A stretch of 41,619 nucleotides of DNA from positions 1 through 41,619 of the IMG/VR virus record IMGVR_UViG_3300027754_000190; one strand, given 5' to 3'. The position numbers and the translations under genes are program-made. The notes under the pieces were generated by a model. The model saw only the letters and a program-made list of their open reading frames with translations. It did no database searches and was not told where the DNA came from. Positions within the stretch are counted from its first letter, which is position 1. Every line of letters starts with the position of its first letter. Source of the stretch: a virus. Below, piece after piece: positions 7,647-15,777 of this stretch.

Positions 7647-9962
7647 ATGAAAATTACAACAGTACAAAAGCGCGATGGCAGCAGAGAGCCATTGGCATTA
7701 GAAAAATGGCAGGCTCAGATTGCCAAGGTATGTGCAGGCATAGCAGATGTTAGCCAAAGCATGGTAGAGATCAAGGCACAGATGCATTTTTACGATGGTA
7801 TCAGCACAAGAGAAATCGACGGAGTTACTCTACGTGCTATAGTAGACCTGATTGATGTGGAATCAAATCCAGATGTAGGGCATACCAATTATCAATATGT
7901 GGCCGGCAAACAACGCCTGAGTATGCTGCGAAAAGATGTGTATGGAAGTTACGCAGTTCCACATCTATATGAAATTATTAAAAAGAATGTGGCCACTGGA
8001 TTGTATACTCCAGAATTGTTAGAATGGTATACTGAAGACGATTGGAATCGTATGGGAGACATGATCGATCATGACAAAGACGAGAGCCTGAGTTATGCTG
8101 CGATTGAACAATTGATTGAAAAGTATCTGGTAAAGAATCGTGCCACCAAGGAAACATATGAAACGCCACAGGTCCGTTATATGGTTGCGGCAGCAACAGT
8201 CTTTCACAAAGAAGAGCCGAATACAGCGCGTATGCGATATATTAAAGAATATTATAACGCAGCTTCAGATGGCCTGTTTACTCTTGCTACTCCTGTTCTC
8301 GCTGGGCTTGGCACTCCAACAAAACAATTCAGTTCGTGCGTTCTTATCCGCAGTGATGATGACTTAGATAGCATATTTGCCTCCGGGGAAATGATGGCCA
8401 AGTATGCCAGCAAGCGAGCTGGCATTGGGTTGGAGATTGGCCGACTGCGTCCATTGGGCAGTCCCATCCGTGGTGGCGAAATTATGCACACCGGCATGAT
8501 ACCTTTTCTAAAAAAGTGGTTCGGTGATCTACGTAGTTGTAGTCAAGGAGGTATTCGTAATGCTAGTGCTACTGTTTTTTATCCTATTTGGCATCATCAG
8601 TTTGATGATCTTATCGTACTCAAGAATAACCAGGGTACAGAAGAGACCCGCGTTCGACACATGGACTATGGAGTGGTCTTATCCGCCTTCTTCTGGAGAC
8701 GATTCAAGAACAAAGAGAACATAACATTCTTTGACCCCAACGAAGTACCAGACTTGTATGAAGCATTTTACAAAGATACTGCACTATTTGAAGAACTTTA
8801 CTGCCGGTATGAAAAGCAGAAAGGCCTGCGTAAGAAAACGATGGCTGCGGAGGAAGTTTTCAAGAGTGGTATTCTCAAAGAACGAACAGACACTGGACGT
8901 ATATATCTAGTGTTCATTGATAACGTGATGAGCCAAGGACCGTTTGATCCGGAATATCACACCATTTACCAGAGTAACCTTTGCTGTGAAATACTTTTGC
9001 CTACTCGTTCCTTTAAGCGGTTGGATGATACTGATGGTCGCATCGCACTTTGCACATTGGGAAGCATCAACTGGGGAGCCTTCCGTAATCCAGAAGATAT
9101 GCGTAGGGCTGCCCGCATTCTGCACCGCAGTCTCAATAATATTCTTGATTACCAAGACTTCTTATCCATCCAATCACGCCTGTCCAACGATGAGATCCGA
9201 CCACTGGGCATCGGCATCACCAACCTTGCCTACTGGCACGCCAAGAGAGGCCTGCGTTACGGGGAGAAGGATGCTCTAGCTGAGATCAAAACCTGGATGG
9301 AACACATGGCTTTCTATCTCACAGAAGCCAGTGTGGAACTGGCCAAAGATCGCGGCGCATGCCTAGGAAGCGAACACACACGTTATGGTCGAGGAGTATT
9401 TCCTTGGGAATTACGAGCCCAGGGTGTGAATGAACTTGCCGACTTTGCTCCAGAATTAGATTGGGAGACCTTACGCACCAACATGAAAACTCATGGTGTT
9501 CGCAACGCCACACAGATGGCCGTGGCACCTGTGGAATCTAGTTCAGTGGTGATCAACTCAACCAATGGCATTGAAATGCCCATGAGCTTGATCTCAGTGA
9601 AAGAAAGTAAGGCTGGTAGTTTTGTGCAGGTGGTGCCCGAATATCATCGACTGAAAAACAAATATCAGATGATGTGGGAACAAAAAGACTGCGAAGGTTA
9701 TCTCAAGACTGCTGCTGTGATTGCAGCGTATGTTGATCAATCAATCAGCACCAACACATTCTACAATCCTGCACACTTTGCAGATCGCAAAGTACCGATC
9801 ACATTGATCGCCCGAAACCTTATGCAATCGCATGCATGGGGATTGAAAACTTTTTACTACAGTCTGATCAACAAGCAAGGCAGCAAAGAGGCAGCAGAGG
9901 ATGCGCCACTCATGCCCATAGACTTTGATCTTGAGGAAGATTGTATCGCTTGTAAATTATAA
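7647..9962 (+). CDS. nrdA: Class Ia ribonucleotide reductase, large (alpha) subunit
   Basis: 771 aa, full length. It reduces ribonucleoside diphosphates to deoxyribonucleotides. An N-terminal ATP-cone (about 1-90, KRDGSREPLALEKW) suggests allosteric control. The active site is complete: QFSSCVLI and ALCTLGSINW carry the redox cysteine pair, SNLCCEI the thiyl-radical Cys with Asn and Glu, and LKTFYYS the radical-transfer Tyr-Tyr. The C-terminal CIACKL (Cys766, Cys769) is the shuttle that glutaredoxin re-reduces. nrdB and a glutaredoxin follow directly, giving a complete dNTP supply unit. Confidence 0.97.
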   Translation: MKITTVQKRDGSREPLALEKWQAQIAKVCAGIADVSQSMVEIKAQMHFYDGISTREIDGVTLRAIVDLIDVESNPDVGHTNYQYVAGKQRLSMLRKDVYGSYAVPHLYEIIKKNVATGLYTPELLEWYTEDDWNRMGDMIDHDKDESLSYAAIEQLIEKYLVKNRATKETYETPQVRYMVAAATVFHKEEPNTARMRYIKEYYNAASDGLFTLATPVLAGLGTPTKQFSSCVLIRSDDDLDSIFASGEMMAKYASKRAGIGLEIGRLRPLGSPIRGGEIMHTGMIPFLKKWFGDLRSCSQGGIRNASATVFYPIWHHQFDDLIVLKNNQGTEETRVRHMDYGVVLSAFFWRRFKNKENITFFDPNEVPDLYEAFYKDTALFEELYCRYEKQKGLRKKTMAAEEVFKSGILKERTDTGRIYLVFIDNVMSQGPFDPEYHTIYQSNLCCEILLPTRSFKRLDDTDGRIALCTLGSINWGAFRNPEDMRRAARILHRSLNNILDYQDFLSIQSRLSNDEIRPLGIGITNLAYWHAKRGLRYGEKDALAEIKTWMEHMAFYLTEASVELAKDRGACLGSEHTRYGRGVFPWELRAQGVNELADFAPELDWETLRTNMKTHGVRNATQMAVAPVESSSVVINSTNGIEMPMSLISVKESKAGSFVQVVPEYHRLKNKYQMMWEQKDCEGYLKTAAVIAAYVDQSISTNTFYNPAHFADRKVPITLIARNLMQSHAWGLKTFYYSLINKQGSKEAAEDAPLMPIDFDLEEDCIACKL

Positions 9963-9971
9963 GGGAATAAT

Positions 9972-11075
9972 ATGTCAAAACAACAATACAATCTCGCCAC
10001 ACGTACCGATTATCTCAGTCGCAAGATGTTCCTGGATCCCGAAGGTCCGGTCACCATCCAACGATTTGAAGAAGTCAAGTACAACAAGATACAAAAGATC
10101 GAGCAGACTGCACGTGGATTCTTTTGGGTGCCTGAAGAGATCAGTCTCAGCAAAGATGCCAACGACTTCAAGGACGCATCCGATGCAGTGAAACATATCT
10201 TCACCTCAAACCTGCTGCGCCAAACAGCCCTGGACAGTCTGCAAGGGCGTGGCCCAGCACAGGTATTCACTCCGTGTGTGAGCTTGCCCGAGCTGGAAGC
10301 ACTCATGTACAACTGGAGTTTCTTTGAAACCAACATCCACAGCCGCAGTTACAGCCACATCATCCGCAACATCTACAATGTGCCCAAGGATGTGTTCAAC
10401 ACCATCCATGACACTAAAGAAATTGTGGACATGGCAAGCAGTGTGGGCAACTACTACGACAAACTGCATGAACTCAACTGCTTCAAAGAGATCAATCCAA
10501 AGACAGTGAGTGAACCCAGCCACATAAAGGCCATATGGATGGCCTTACATGCCAGTTATGCACTGGAAGCATTCCGATTCATGGTATCGTTTGCCACCAG
10601 CCTGGCCATGGTAGAAAACAAGATCTTTATCGGCAATGGCAACATCATCAGCCTGATCCTGCAGGACGAACTGCTACACAAAGAGTGGACAGCGTTCATG
10701 ATCAACCAGGTCATAAAAGAAGATCCACGTTTTGCAGAAGCCAAAGCTGAATGCGAAACTGAAGTGTACGAGTTGTACGTGGATGTGATCCGTGAAGAAA
10801 AAACCTGGGCTGATTATCTATTCAATAAAGGTCCAGTGATCGGGCTGAATGCCAATGTGCTCAAGGACTTTGTGGACTACACTGCTGTGGCTGCACTGAA
10901 AGAAATTGGTATCAAATACCAGAGCTCTGCCCCTAGAAGCACACCAATTCCCTGGTTCAACAAGCATGTGGACACCAGCAAGAAACAAACTGCGCTGCAA
11001 GAGAACGAATCAACTAACTATGTTATCGGAGTCATGAGCGACAGCATTGACTACGATCAATTGCCTAATTTATAA
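9972..11075 (+). CDS. nrdB: Class Ia ribonucleotide reductase, small (beta) subunit
   Basis: 367 aa. It holds the di-iron centre and tyrosyl radical used by NrdA. Ligand motifs are present: RQTALDSLQGRGP (Asp), LEALMYNWSFFETNIHSRSY (Glu, Glu, His and the radical Tyr), LEAFRFMVSFA (Glu), and ILQDELLHKEW (Glu, His). A radical Tyr is kept, so it looks like the classical Tyr/Fe type. AAGGGA precedes the start, nine bases after nrdA ends. Confidence 0.97.
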   Translation: MSKQQYNLATRTDYLSRKMFLDPEGPVTIQRFEEVKYNKIQKIEQTARGFFWVPEEISLSKDANDFKDASDAVKHIFTSNLLRQTALDSLQGRGPAQVFTPCVSLPELEALMYNWSFFETNIHSRSYSHIIRNIYNVPKDVFNTIHDTKEIVDMASSVGNYYDKLHELNCFKEINPKTVSEPSHIKAIWMALHASYALEAFRFMVSFATSLAMVENKIFIGNGNIISLILQDELLHKEWTAFMINQVIKEDPRFAEAKAECETEVYELYVDVIREEKTWADYLFNKGPVIGLNANVLKDFVDYTAVAALKEIGIKYQSSAPRSTPIPWFNKHVDTSKKQTALQENESTNYVIGVMSDSIDYDQLPNL

Positions 11076-11083
11076 GGAAACCA

Positions 11084-11305
11084 ATGAAAGCCATAGTATG
11101 GTCAAAGGACCAATGCCCCTACTGCGACCAAGCCAAAGCATTGCTGAAGTCTCGCAATATTGAATTTGAAGAACGAAACGTGAGCCACGACTGGACTCGC
11201 GAACAACTGTTAGAAGCAGTACCAAATGCTCGTTCCGTGCCACAGATCTTCTTGGATGAAGAACTAGTGGGCGGTTTCACTGAACTCAGACAACGTCTTA
11301 CTTGA
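11084..11305 (+). CDS. grx: Glutaredoxin
   Basis: 73-aa glutaredoxin with the dithiol active site CPYC (Cys11, Cys14), the cis-Pro motif SVPQIF and the glutathione-binding GGFTEL. Placed 8 bases after nrdB with its own AAGGAAA, it is the likely electron donor to the C-terminal cysteines of NrdA. Comparable in role to T4 NrdC. Confidence 0.95.
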   Translation: MKAIVWSKDQCPYCDQAKALLKSRNIEFEERNVSHDWTREQLLEAVPNARSVPQIFLDEELVGGFTELRQRLT

Positions 11306-11327
11306 AAACATATACAGAAAGTTTAAA

Positions 11328-11636
11328 ATGAAAATTCCAATCACCCCAGGTCAAGTTTATACCTTTAAATTAAACTCAGGAGAAGAACTCATCGCCAAAG
11401 TGTCTGCAGAAGAGTCTAGTGGCTGGCTAGAGATCGAGCATCCAGTCAGCGTGGCGCCGGGACCGCAAGGTATGGGATTGGTGCCCAGTCTATTCACCGC
11501 AGATCCTACCGAAAGACTACAACTAAATACTTCTAGTGTGAGTCTTTATGCACTCACTGATGATCCGGTCAAGATGAAATATATTGAAGCAACCACTGGA
11601 ATCAAGATACCTGAAAAGAAAATCATATTGGGATAA
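11328..11636 (+). CDS. Conserved small phage protein with possible Sm-like beta-barrel, 102 aa
   Basis: The N-terminus GQVYTFKLNSGEELIAKVSA looks like the first strands of a small SH3/Sm-like barrel. I believe the family is common in T4-like marine phages, but no function is known to me. It lies between glutaredoxin and the PAAR gene, with one base before the PAAR start. A CTAAATAC octamer at 11523-11530 inside it could serve the downstream virion genes. Confidence 0.6.
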   Translation: MKIPITPGQVYTFKLNSGEELIAKVSAEESSGWLEIEHPVSVAPGPQGMGLVPSLFTADPTERLQLNTSSVSLYALTDDPVKMKYIEATTGIKIPEKKIILG

Positions 11637-11637
11637 T

Positions 11638-11904
11638 ATGCCGGCAGTGCAACGCTTGGGAGACAGAGACACAGGTGGCGGAATAATCACTTCTGCTGTT
11701 AACTCAGTGCGTGTGAACAATCTCCCAGTGTCAGTAAATGGCAGTACCGTGAGCCCGCATAACTCTCGCCCCACACATGTTCCTGTAACTGCCAACGGCA
11801 TCAAGAGTGTGAGAGTTGCCAATCGACCCATCAATGTAGCAGGTAACGCAGACACCTGCGGACATGCACGAACTGGTGGCAGCGAAAATGTAAGAATCGG
11901 CTGA
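11638..11904 (+). CDS. PAAR-domain spike-tip protein, 88 aa
   Basis: PAAR proteins cap the central tail spike of contractile phages and type VI secretion systems with a metal-bound sharp tip (T4 gp5.4). The whole protein is one PAAR repeat: MPAVQRLGDRDTGGG at the start, paired SVRVNNLPVSVNG and SVRVANRPINVAG strands, and His/Cys candidates for metal binding in SPHNSRPTH and DTCGHART. The ATG at 11638 was chosen over an upstream in-frame TTG because the PAAR fold begins there. The next gene follows after one base. Confidence 0.88.
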   Translation: MPAVQRLGDRDTGGGIITSAVNSVRVNNLPVSVNGSTVSPHNSRPTHVPVTANGIKSVRVANRPINVAGNADTCGHARTGGSENVRIG

Positions 11905-11905
11905 T

Positions 11906-13999
11906 ATGGCTCGAAGTATATTAACTCCGTTGCAACTGACTGCATCTGCGGCATTGCTAAACAATCAAGGTCTCAAGGCATTGCCCACGGCCTTGGCCTC
12001 TGCTATATCGCAGTATAATGCTTTTACTATCACCGCAGCAATCAACGGTGCTATCAACAACGCAGCAGGTAAGACCTGGTGCTCAAGTACCACATTGACG
12101 TCATTGCAAACCATACGTGGATCAGGCACAGGTTGTCCTGCATTGGGCAACAGCATACCACCTGCGTACACCACACTGACTCCGGTGGCCAATCCGTCGG
12201 GCTTGACAGGACTTGTTTCACAAACTGCCAACTATTATCTAGGATATGGGGATAGCGGAAGATTCGCACAGGGATTCATGACCGTAGAGGGATTCATTGG
12301 AACCACTAACGATTATATCAACACCGCAGTCAATGCTCCTACTTACCTTGGACCCAGTTTTTCCAGCATGGATGCCTTGACCACTGCGGATATCACCGTG
12401 GTCAACTCAGACCTTGGCCCATTTGGTACAGACCTTGCCAATCAAGGCCAACTGACCGATCTAGGTAACCTGGAACTATACGGCACACCAGCAGGATTGA
12501 TACAACAGATCACTCGGGTAGCCGGCATTTCAAATGCTGTGGTACCGGCTCTACAATCTGCATTGACCGCTGCTGGACTAAATTCACAAAACATACAGGA
12601 TCTGGTAAACGATAATCGCATCAGTTTGTTCAAACCTGATGGGCTCACCGATAATGAATTTGATCAACTGCAACTGCAAGCATACTATGCCATGAACATG
12701 GTCATGGGCGATGATCTTGCACAGATACTGAGTATACTGAGAGTGACCACTCCGGACATTGACTCACTGGCAGATCTATTGGATCCTATAAAAGTATTTC
12801 CAGAAAGCTATCTCACTTTACAGACTCCTAGTCCGTACGGCCCGGTTCTAATCTTCAATCCCAACAGCAGTGTCAATTCAGCAGTACAACCCATAGTGAA
12901 TTCTTATCTGCCCAATGCGTCGGGGTGTGACGAACTGGGCAAGGTCATACCTCCAGGCGATGCCATAGCCAACAAAGCCATACAGGTGGCGTTCCAACAG
13001 ATACCCAACATAGCAGGCACTGATTTGCCTTCATTGGCAGAAAGTGTAAAAGGATATTTGGACCAGACGTGGAATCCTGAACAACCATATCTGGCCAACG
13101 ACCTAGTGGCCAACGGATCGCCTATTCCTGAGTTTTATCGAGCACAACAAGAGGTACCTGTGGGCACAGATATCAACAATACCAGTTATTGGTTGCCAAC
13201 CACACTAGGCGGCCAGAGTACCATGACTGGGTTACCCGATATTGTAGCATTGACCACTCCGGTGCCATCTTCGGTCACTACGTTTTTTGATACCAACATA
13301 GCCACTGGCACCGGGCCCAATGGCACAATCACCACGTGTGATGTATTGGGAACGGCCATCAACTACAATAGTCTTGACACCTATCTCAACACGGCCAGCA
13401 CAGCATTGACTGCGATTGTGGGATCGGCCAGTTACAATACATTATTGGATCTGTATCAACGTATTGGGAATGTGTGCAACAGCACCTATGGCGATCCGGC
13501 AGTGAGTGTGACCGTTCCAGCAGGTGCAGGTGCAGGAGTTTATGCCAATACATTTCCTTACTACGGTGGCGACTTGGCATTACAGACCCTGATACCATTG
13601 GCCAATACTGCATTGGACAGCGTGGTTGCAGCCTGGCCCACACAGACTACCGCAATGAACACAGCATGGAATGCTATATGTACCTCTCTAAGTTCGGAGA
13701 AAGCATTACAGACTCGTGCCGGGATCAATTATTTCAATCTGTTGGCCGGCGAGCAACCCAGTGTGATGGCCTTTGTGCAAAACTTGCCATCATATGCCAT
13801 GATGACTGAAACATGTCAAGCAGCTGAGTTTTTGGAAAGCATAGCCGACACCACCATAATCGGTGGCCAGGCCATAATCGGTGCCATGCGAGAAGCACGT
13901 AATCAAACATCGTATCAAGCATCTGGGTTGTTTGCAGCCAATCACATACCAGCCGATCCACCGATCACCCCATCACCTGCGGTGGTTCCGGTGCAATAA
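11906..13999 (+). CDS. Large putative baseplate/tail structural protein, 697 aa
   Basis: Large, mainly helical, Asn/Thr/Ala-rich protein without signal peptide or membrane segment. It sits directly behind the PAAR tip gene, which suggests a role at the tail tip or baseplate; I do not recognise a named T4 counterpart. Residues about 387-432 (WNPEQPYLANDLVANG, FYRAQQEVPVGT, YW) form an aromatic-rich module also found inserted in the tailspike, and may bind carbohydrate. The start is one base after the PAAR stop. Confidence 0.65.
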   Translation: MARSILTPLQLTASAALLNNQGLKALPTALASAISQYNAFTITAAINGAINNAAGKTWCSSTTLTSLQTIRGSGTGCPALGNSIPPAYTTLTPVANPSGLTGLVSQTANYYLGYGDSGRFAQGFMTVEGFIGTTNDYINTAVNAPTYLGPSFSSMDALTTADITVVNSDLGPFGTDLANQGQLTDLGNLELYGTPAGLIQQITRVAGISNAVVPALQSALTAAGLNSQNIQDLVNDNRISLFKPDGLTDNEFDQLQLQAYYAMNMVMGDDLAQILSILRVTTPDIDSLADLLDPIKVFPESYLTLQTPSPYGPVLIFNPNSSVNSAVQPIVNSYLPNASGCDELGKVIPPGDAIANKAIQVAFQQIPNIAGTDLPSLAESVKGYLDQTWNPEQPYLANDLVANGSPIPEFYRAQQEVPVGTDINNTSYWLPTTLGGQSTMTGLPDIVALTTPVPSSVTTFFDTNIATGTGPNGTITTCDVLGTAINYNSLDTYLNTASTALTAIVGSASYNTLLDLYQRIGNVCNSTYGDPAVSVTVPAGAGAGVYANTFPYYGGDLALQTLIPLANTALDSVVAAWPTQTTAMNTAWNAICTSLSSEKALQTRAGINYFNLLAGEQPSVMAFVQNLPSYAMMTETCQAAEFLESIADTTIIGGQAIIGAMREARNQTSYQASGLFAANHIPADPPITPSPAVVPVQ

Positions 14000-14043
14000 C
14001 TGCTCAAAAACCTGTGAAAATGCACAAGTCTGAGCATATGAGC

Positions 14044-14051
14044 TTAAATAT
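14044..14051 (+). promoter_or_regulatory. Late-promoter-like box TTAAATAT upstream of porin
   Basis: Lies 14 bases upstream of the -35 of the porin sigma70 promoter, giving the porin two candidate start signals of different timing. Confidence 0.35.
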
Positions 14052-14064
14052 TACTCAGTGGCAA

Positions 14065-14093
14065 TTGACATCCTAGAGATAAATTGCTATAAT
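14065..14093 (+). promoter_or_regulatory. Sigma70 promoter of the porin gene
   Basis: TTGACA (14065-14070), 17-bp spacer ending in TGC (extended -10), TATAAT (14088-14093). Both hexamers match consensus exactly. The porin ATG lies 28 bases downstream of the -10. Confidence 0.9.
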
Positions 14094-14121
14094 CAACTAC
14101 TTCAATTTTTAAGGAGACTTC

Positions 14122-15021
14122 ATGAAGAAATTAGTAACAGTATTGGCCCTCGCATTGGCCGCCTCAGCCGTTTGGGCGCAAACTGCACCTCAAGTGAGTG
14201 TGTATGGTAAAGTACGGGTGTATGAAGAATCATACACACTGGGCACCGCCAGTGCTCTCACTCGCTTGACCAATGATTCAAGCCGTTTGGGTTTCAAAGC
14301 CACTGGCGACGTTGGTAGCGGTATTACTGCTACTGCTGTGCTAGAAACTGGCGTGGCTGTAGATGCTCCAAGTGCTACCACACTGGGTGATCGCACTGCT
14401 CGTTTTGATCTCAGCAATAGCCTGGGTTCTGTGGGCATGGGCCGTGACAAGCATTCAGCAGTTCGTGCATTGGATAACTTTGATGTATTTGGCAATGCAT
14501 ATGGCACCATCGTGGGCACCGTGCATAACGCACAAGGCTCGCGTGTGCAGAACGCATTGTTTGTGAGCAGCGCACCTATCGCTGGTTTCACTGCTAATTG
14601 GCAGATGGCCAACAGCGAAGTTGCCGGTACTGCTAATACCACAGCAGGCAGCATTGACTACACACAAGGACCATTTGCAGCCACATTCGCTCGCTATGAC
14701 GATGGCATTTCTAGTTCTACCAATATCGCCGGTGTGAAATACAACCTAGCATCTACTGGTACTACCGTGTTTGGTCTGTACAGCAATGACGTGGCAACCA
14801 ATGTCAGCACCACTGGTAAGAGCATTGGTGTAAGCCAAGCAATCACTGGTCAATTGAGTGTGATGGCCAACTACGGTGAAACCGACACTGGCAAAACCGG
14901 TCGCGGGGTTGGTGTAGCTTATGCAATGAACAAAGCATTGAATTTCCATGCTCGTTACAGCATGATTGACACAACCACTGACGTTACCCAATACGGTGTG
15001 GGCGTTGAATACAATTTCTAA
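14122..15021 (+). CDS. Outer-membrane porin of the Gram-negative porin (Porin_4) type
   Basis: 299 aa. The signal peptide MKKLVTVLALALAASAVWA is cleaved before QTAPQ. The mature protein starts with a strand (VSVYGKVRVY), contains SRLGFKATGDVGSG and LSNSLGSVGMGRD, both typical of Burkholderiales trimeric porins, and ends in GVGVEYNF with the C-terminal Phe needed for BAM recognition. It is somewhat shorter than typical family members (about 330-380 aa), so some loops, possibly the constriction loop, may be trimmed. The gene has its own promoter, AAGGAG and terminator. A phage porin could change permeability or mask receptors against superinfection; this is inference. Confidence 0.92.
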   Translation: MKKLVTVLALALAASAVWAQTAPQVSVYGKVRVYEESYTLGTASALTRLTNDSSRLGFKATGDVGSGITATAVLETGVAVDAPSATTLGDRTARFDLSNSLGSVGMGRDKHSAVRALDNFDVFGNAYGTIVGTVHNAQGSRVQNALFVSSAPIAGFTANWQMANSEVAGTANTTAGSIDYTQGPFAATFARYDDGISSSTNIAGVKYNLASTGTTVFGLYSNDVATNVSTTGKSIGVSQAITGQLSVMANYGETDTGKTGRGVGVAYAMNKALNFHARYSMIDTTTDVTQYGVGVEYNF

Positions 15022-15039
15022 TCCCAATTAGAACAAACC

Positions 15040-15065
15040 AAATAGGCCCTCTGGGGCCTATTTTT
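15040..15065 (+). terminator. Intrinsic terminator of the porin gene
   Basis: Perfect 10-bp stem AAATAGGCCC (15040-15049) / GGGCCTATTT (15054-15063) with loop TCTG and continuing T-run. Confidence 0.92.
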
Positions 15066-15116
15066 ATGACCGTGAGTATGCGAACATTCATATATAATGC
15101 ATATGAGGAATGTTGA

Positions 15117-15374
15117 ATGACAGATCCCAGGGCAACCGCACGGGAGTTACTGGATGAATGGAATCGTTACAAAGTAGCGAGGCCACGAAATCACGCATTA
15201 GATATTCAATACGAAAAAGATCAATTATCTAAATGGGCAGAGATATTACATCGTAATATGTTATGGAGCACAGATTTGATTGAGATAACCGAAAACTGCC
15301 ATCAGTTTCAAACTAGATTATCTAGATTCAAAGATAATATTATCATAGAATTGCTGACCCACGGCTCAGTTTAG
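15117..15374 (+). CDS. Hypothetical helical protein, 85 aa
   Basis: Charged, all-helical protein (ARELLDEWNRYKVARPRN and further helices). No family recognised. GAGGAA precedes the start. A TATAAT at 15093-15098 lacks a good -35. The 3' end overlaps a terminator, so this may be a single-gene unit between the porin and the early operon. Confidence 0.6.
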   Translation: MTDPRATARELLDEWNRYKVARPRNHALDIQYEKDQLSKWAEILHRNMLWSTDLIEITENCHQFQTRLSRFKDNIIIELLTHGSV

Positions 15375-15386
15375 TGTGGGTTTTTT
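15357..15386 (+). terminator. Intrinsic terminator after the 85-aa gene
   Basis: ACCCAC (15357-15362) / GTGGGT (15376-15381) with a 13-nt loop and six Ts. The stop codon lies in the loop. Confidence 0.75.
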
Positions 15387-15392
15387 GCAACA

Positions 15393-15432
15393 AAAAATCC
15401 CAACTTTTTGTTGAAAAATCGCAACTTTCTGT
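15393..15432 (+). repeat. Two 19-bp near-identical direct repeats upstream of an early promoter
   Basis: AAAAATCCCAACTTTTTGT (15393-15411) and AAAAATCGCAACTTTCTGT (15414-15432) differ at two positions and lie 21 bp apart, two helical turns. The second copy places CAACT 22 bp before the -35 of the promoter at 15444, the same distance as the CAACT dyads at two other promoters. Confidence 0.7.
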
Positions 15433-15443
15433 GTAGAATTCGG

Positions 15444-15472
15444 TTGACCCGAATTGCCCGAACTGCTATAAT
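15444..15472 (+). promoter_or_regulatory. Sigma70 early promoter
   Basis: TTGACC, 17-bp spacer with GCCC at spacer positions 7-10 and TGC at its end, TATAAT, followed by ACACACAT. Drives the 61-aa gene at 15506. Confidence 0.88.
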
Positions 15473-15505
15473 ACACACATAGACAGCAACAAACAGGAGT
15501 TCCAA

Positions 15506-15691
15506 ATGCAAGTTACCATCGACATCCCTAAAAAAGTCATCAACACCATCAAAAAATCTGCAGAGGTCTATGGCAATGCAACGCCCACAGATGCTCAAAT
15601 CAAAGAGTTCTTGCAATGGCATGTGCTGGGCATCTACGTCGACTTCCACGGCGAAGATCTGGAAGATATTGCAGCTGAAAATTTCAATTAA
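15506..15691 (+). CDS. Hypothetical early protein, 61 aa
   Basis: Small protein with an amphipathic N-terminal half (VTIDIPKKVINTIKKSAEVY) and an acidic C-terminal half (DFHGEDLEDIAAENF). No family recognised. AGGAG lies 9 bases before the start under a strong consensus promoter, so expression is probably immediate-early and high. Confidence 0.65.
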   Translation: MQVTIDIPKKVINTIKKSAEVYGNATPTDAQIKEFLQWHVLGIYVDFHGEDLEDIAAENFN

Positions 15692-15696
15692 AATCG

Positions 15697-15708
15697 CAAC
15701 TGGAGTTG
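15697..15708 (+). promoter_or_regulatory. Dyad CAACT-GG-AGTTG upstream of early promoter
   Basis: Inverted repeat whose first base lies 22 bp before the -35 at 15719. The same dyad at the same distance occurs at 40463-40474. Candidate operator or activator site. Confidence 0.55.
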
Positions 15709-15718
15709 GTAAAATCGG

Positions 15719-15747
15719 TTGCCCAGAAATAGCCAAAATGCTATAAT
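15719..15747 (+). promoter_or_regulatory. Sigma70 early promoter
   Basis: TTGCCC, 17-bp spacer ending in TGC, TATAAT. From 15733 the DNA is identical for 37 bp to the promoter/leader at 16025. Confidence 0.82.
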
Positions 15748-15769
15748 ATGGGCATGTTCAGTAAAAAGG
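15733..15769 (+). repeat. 37-bp direct repeat, copy 1 (promoter plus leader)
   Basis: Covers half the spacer, the TATAAT, a short leader and the AAAAAGG ribosome binding site. Identical to 16025-16061. Indicates duplication of a promoter-leader cassette with different downstream genes. Confidence 0.85.
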
Positions 15770-15777
15770 CTCGCACC

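Noticed and set aside
14001-14037. TGCTCA...TGAGCA inverted repeat after the 697-aa gene as terminator
   Set aside because: Stem of only six pairs, loop of over 20 bases and no T-run.
15093-15098. TATAAT before the 85-aa gene
   Set aside because: The -35 region (CCGTGA at 17 bp) does not match, unlike the consistent early promoters nearby.
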